A DNA stretch of 64,000 nt, from contig JAHHGV010000034.1 in NCBI GenBank assembly GCA_019359695.1, forward strand, positions 1 to 64,000, read 5' to 3'. Of the stretch, positions 61,609-64,000 are shown piece by piece; within the stretch, counting starts at the first letter, position 1; each line of letters begins with the position of its first letter. The position numbers and the translations under genes were made by a program. Origin of the DNA: Brasilonema angustatum HA4187-MV1. GTDB taxonomy: Bacteria; Cyanobacteriota; Cyanobacteriia; Cyanobacteriales; Nostocaceae. A model generated the notes under the pieces. It had not been told where the DNA came from and did not search any database. It worked only from the letters and a program-made list of their open reading frames with translations.

Positions 61609-61612
61609 GACT

Positions 61613-62314
61613 TTACACTTTCCTAAAAAACCATTTTTGTCCATCTACTTTTACATCCAACTGCTGCACTTTCGCAAATTCACTGACAGCAGCAATAACT
61701 CCTCGCCAAGGTTCTGACCAATCATCACCAAACATAATTCCACCATGTGTTAATAACTGCCAATAATTTTTTAAGTCCTGATATACATCATGTTGGTCAT
61801 GGCTGCTATCAATATAAATTAGGTCTGCTTTGATTTGATAATGTTCAAACCATTTAGCAGCAATATTACTCGTACTAGGGAATGGAACAATTCGGTCTTG
61901 AAATCCCTGGTGCATTACATTTGCTAGAAATTGATAATAAAGCGTAGGATAACCATGCTTTCGGAGGTTACTGAGTCCCAATTCTGGGTCTTCTTTATGG
62001 ATAAGATGCTCCAGCCCTCCCAACCAAGTATCAATACAGACGATGGCAGTATCAATTCCTTTTTCTTTTAATAAACTTGCCATATGAATTGCAGAAGCAC
62101 CTTTCCAAGTTCCCACTTCCAGAATCAACCTGGGTTGAACTGTGCTGATGAGCTTATCAAAAATAAGGTCAGTTGAACCCCACCCTTGCAGATTTAGTGG
62201 AATAGCTTGATAATCAAAATCTTCGTAAGGACTGACGGTATAAAGCCTGGTTAATAACGATTGTGCTAGTGCATAGCCCGACAAATTTAAGAAATCCGTT
62301 TTAGGAGACATCAC
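61613..62314 (-). CDS. Class I SAM-dependent methyltransferase (Methyltransf_24 type)
   Basis: 233 residues. RLILEVGTWKGASAIHMASL is motif I, AIVCIDTWLGGLEHL follows, and ADLIYIDSSHDQHDVYQDLK with GGIMFGDDW gives the metal/product site typical of CmcI- and catechol-type enzymes. The MITE ends 4 bp after its stop. The substrate is unknown; it is sometimes found near glycan or natural-product genes, none of which are obvious here. Confidence 0.82.
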   Translation of the reverse strand: MMSPKTDFLNLSGYALAQSLLTRLYTVSPYEDFDYQAIPLNLQGWGSTDLIFDKLISTVQPRLILEVGTWKGASAIHMASLLKEKGIDTAIVCIDTWLGGLEHLIHKEDPELGLSNLRKHGYPTLYYQFLANVMHQGFQDRIVPFPSTSNIAAKWFEHYQIKADLIYIDSSHDQHDVYQDLKNYWQLLTHGGIMFGDDWSEPWRGVIAAVSEFAKVQQLDVKVDGQKWFFRKV

Positions 62315-62549
62315 AGATTTTTGTAGTGCACAACTGTACCATTATACGAAGTTGCCAAAGATAGTATTGTTACATTTTCCGTGGTATACGCGGACTAAAT
62401 TCTGAAATCTCCATCACTATTTTTGCATAAACGACTTGTACAGGGATTACTGCCAGGTCTATTTTTTGACTCTAAACGTCAAATTGTAGATTGTCGATTG
62501 TTGACAATCTACAACTGAAATTAAGCTTATTTTGTGGAAGTCCTTGTCA

Positions 62550-63257
62550 CTAAAATCTTTGCAGTAGCTTGATAAACGCAACACCAATAAACAACCCCGA
62601 AAATTGCGCCAAATAACCAACACTTATGGGGTTAACGCCACCAGGAATATTCAAACTCCCAATTCCGTAAGAAATCTGCTGCACAAACCACCAACATAAA
62701 TAGAAATAAGCTGGTACTTGTATGGGAAAAAACACAATCAAAAGGGGCAGAATAGTGTCAATTTTTGCTTTAGGAAACTTAAGCACATAAGCTCCTAAAA
62801 TAGCTGTAATCGCCCCGTTAGCTCCAATCAATGGCACAGTCAAACTCGGTTCAGCTAGAATTTGTATGAACCCAGTAAGAATCCCAGAAACTAAGTAAAA
62901 TACTAAAAATCGTCCGTATCCCAAAACACTTTCAATCGTTTTACCAAAAACCCACAAAAATATCAAATTCCCTAAAATTTGGCTAAAACTGCCATGAAGG
63001 AACATTCCCACAAGCAGTGAAGTCAAACCCTTCAGCACAACTATCCAAGCAGCTGGGTTTCCAGCAAGTGCATTTGCAAAAGCTGCACTGATTTGTGCGG
63101 GAACGACACCCCAGGCATTGACAAAACTGCCCAATGTACCACCAAGCTCAAGTGTCAGTTCCCATAAAAATAGACCAATGTTAATGCCAATAAGACAGTA
63201 AATAATTATTGGCTTTCTCCGTTTGAAAAAGAAAATGCGATCGCTAATAGGAATCAT
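62550..63257 (-). CDS. Rhomboid-fold membrane protein lacking catalytic residues
   Basis: 235 residues with six or seven membrane helices and the rhomboid layout: YCLIGINIGLFLWEL, FLHGSFSQILGNLIFLWVFG, LIGANGAITAILGAYVL and YLAQFSGLFIG. In active cyanobacterial relatives these read HGGWLHLLGN, GASGAI and AHIGGF. Here the nucleophile Ser is Asn147, the catalytic His is Gln218, and the oxyanion-helper His is Gln93; Asn97 is kept. It should bind but not cleave membrane proteins, like iRhom-type pseudoproteases. Frame and start (ATG 63257) are intact. Confidence 0.85.
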   Translation of the reverse strand: MIPISDRIFFFKRRKPIIIYCLIGINIGLFLWELTLELGGTLGSFVNAWGVVPAQISAAFANALAGNPAAWIVVLKGLTSLLVGMFLHGSFSQILGNLIFLWVFGKTIESVLGYGRFLVFYLVSGILTGFIQILAEPSLTVPLIGANGAITAILGAYVLKFPKAKIDTILPLLIVFFPIQVPAYFYLCWWFVQQISYGIGSLNIPGGVNPISVGYLAQFSGLFIGVAFIKLLQRF

Positions 63258-63377
63258 ATCAATAAGTCATTAGTTACATAGTTATTCTCTTTATCTGGCT
63301 TATCCCCTTATCGACCCTTAAGAGAAGCTGTGGCAAGATTGGAATCAGACTGTACTACATGAAACTAGGCTAACCAA

Positions 63378-64000
63378 ATGTTGGGAACCATACTTGTTGG
63401 ACGATACCAAATTATTAGTCACTTGGGAGGTGGGGGATTTGGTGAAACTTTTGTTGCTTGTGATACTCAATTACCTGGTTCTCCTCAATGTGTCGTCAAA
63501 AAACTCAAGCCCCAAGCTAGTGACCCTGATACTTTGCAAACAGCCAGACGCTTATTTGATACAGAAGCGAAAGTTCTGTATAAATTAGGCATTTATGACC
63601 GCATTCCTCAACTTCTAGCTTACTTTGAGGAGAAACAAGAATTCTATCTCGTACAGGAATTCATAGAAGGTCATGATCTCAGCCAAGAAATCATACCAGG
63701 AAAACCCCTAAATCAAGACCAAGTTATTTGTCTTTTAGAAGAGATTTTAGAGATTTTAGAGTTTGTCCATCAGCAGCAAGTTATTCACCGTGACATCAAC
63801 CCACGAAATATCATCAGACGCAAGCCGGATAACAAGTTAGTTTTGATTGACTTTGGCGCTGTCAAACAAATCACTACCCAAGTTATTATTCCTAGTGGAA
63901 AAACAAAATTTACCGTTGCGATCGGTACTCCAGGGTATATTCCCAGCGAACAAGCACTAGGAAATCCAAAATTCACCAGTGATATCTATGCTTTAGGAAT
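63378..64000 (+). CDS. Ser/Thr protein kinase, N-terminal part (runs off window)
   Basis: From ATG 63378 the frame stays open to the window edge (207 codons). A eukaryotic-type kinase domain: glycine loop HLGGGGFGETF, ATP Lys in VVKKLKPQ, hinge FYLVQEFIEGHDL, catalytic loop HRDINPRNII (Asn where most have Lys), metal site LIDFGAVKQ, and GTPGYIPSEQALG of the activation/P+1 loop. Cyanobacterial kinases of this kind usually carry C-terminal repeats or WD40 domains, which cannot be seen. Divergent from the rhomboid gene. Confidence 0.9.
   Translation, partial: MLGTILVGRYQIISHLGGGGFGETFVACDTQLPGSPQCVVKKLKPQASDPDTLQTARRLFDTEAKVLYKLGIYDRIPQLLAYFEEKQEFYLVQEFIEGHDLSQEIIPGKPLNQDQVICLLEEILEILEFVHQQQVIHRDINPRNIIRRKPDNKLVLIDFGAVKQITTQVIIPSGKTKFTVAIGTPGYIPSEQALGNPKFTSDIYALG

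Overview
The window reads as chromosome from a filamentous, probably heterocyst-forming cyanobacterium (Nostocales). GCGATCGC (HIP1) octamers are frequent, heptamer short tandem repeats of the CAGTTAT / TTCACTG / TTCCCTG kinds fill many intergenic gaps, and the housekeeping genes are cyanobacterial in type: NDH-1 subunit NdhD, a FtsH3-like protease, homoserine kinase, TruB, a NatF/NatG/NatH-like amino-acid importer, a XisH/XisI pair and an incomplete Ser/Thr kinase at the right edge. The whole assignment comes from reading; no database was searched.

Positions 1-7524 look like the right-hand part of a decayed Tn7-like, CRISPR-associated transposon. They hold a TnsA endonuclease domain that stops where a TnsB part could follow, an XRE regulator, a TniQ protein, and broken cas6, cas7 and cas5 genes of the I-MYXAN (I-B) type. 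Four direct repeats lead up to a TGTGAC terminus at 7524. Inside it sits a caspase-like protease paired with an EACC1-type partner, a predicted conflict module. No CRISPR array was seen. Positions 7525-15075 are accessory DNA: a 153-bp MITE with target duplication, a Uma2 nuclease, an IS630 scrap, a damaged PIN toxin with its antitoxin, a STAND/TPR gene broken by stops, a PD-(D/E)XK protein, an RNase D-like exonuclease, and a DUF433/DUF5615 toxin-antitoxin pair.

Positions 15275-34371 are mostly core: thrB, ndhD, a pentapeptide-repeat gene, ftsH, pabC, a TonB-dependent receptor, truB, a DMT exporter, an Eis-like acetyltransferase, and scattered parts of amino-acid ABC transporters. Positions 34560-40327 form one minus-strand run: aminodeoxychorismate synthase (GATase-synthase fusion, frameshifted), chorismate-mutase-like protein, methyltransferase, Fe(II)/2-oxoglutarate oxygenase and MATE exporter. 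This looks like a small aminodeoxychorismate-derived natural-product cluster.

The most exciting region is 43459-47044: a radical SAM/SPASM enzyme with a translationally coupled 58-residue partner and three tandemly duplicated Nif11-type precursor peptides. Their cores carry repeated Leu/Met-Tyr-Gly motifs, the hallmark of spliceotide precursors, from which a splicease cuts out tyramine to leave alpha-keto-beta-amino acids. A tyrosine/aromatic amino-acid transporter follows. The rest (48863-64000) holds a GDSL hydrolase, a GST, a partly duplicated hydroxylase/ABC-ATPase locus, an MscS channel, the nat-like ABC operon, a xisH gene split by an acetyltransferase remnant, a HAD hydrolase, a GntR remnant, a second MITE, a methyltransferase and a rhomboid homologue that has lost its catalytic residues.

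A recurrent theme is gene decay by single lesions (stop codons, 1-nt shifts, lost starts) and by small palindromic repeats inserted in frame into genes (TnpB, ThrB).
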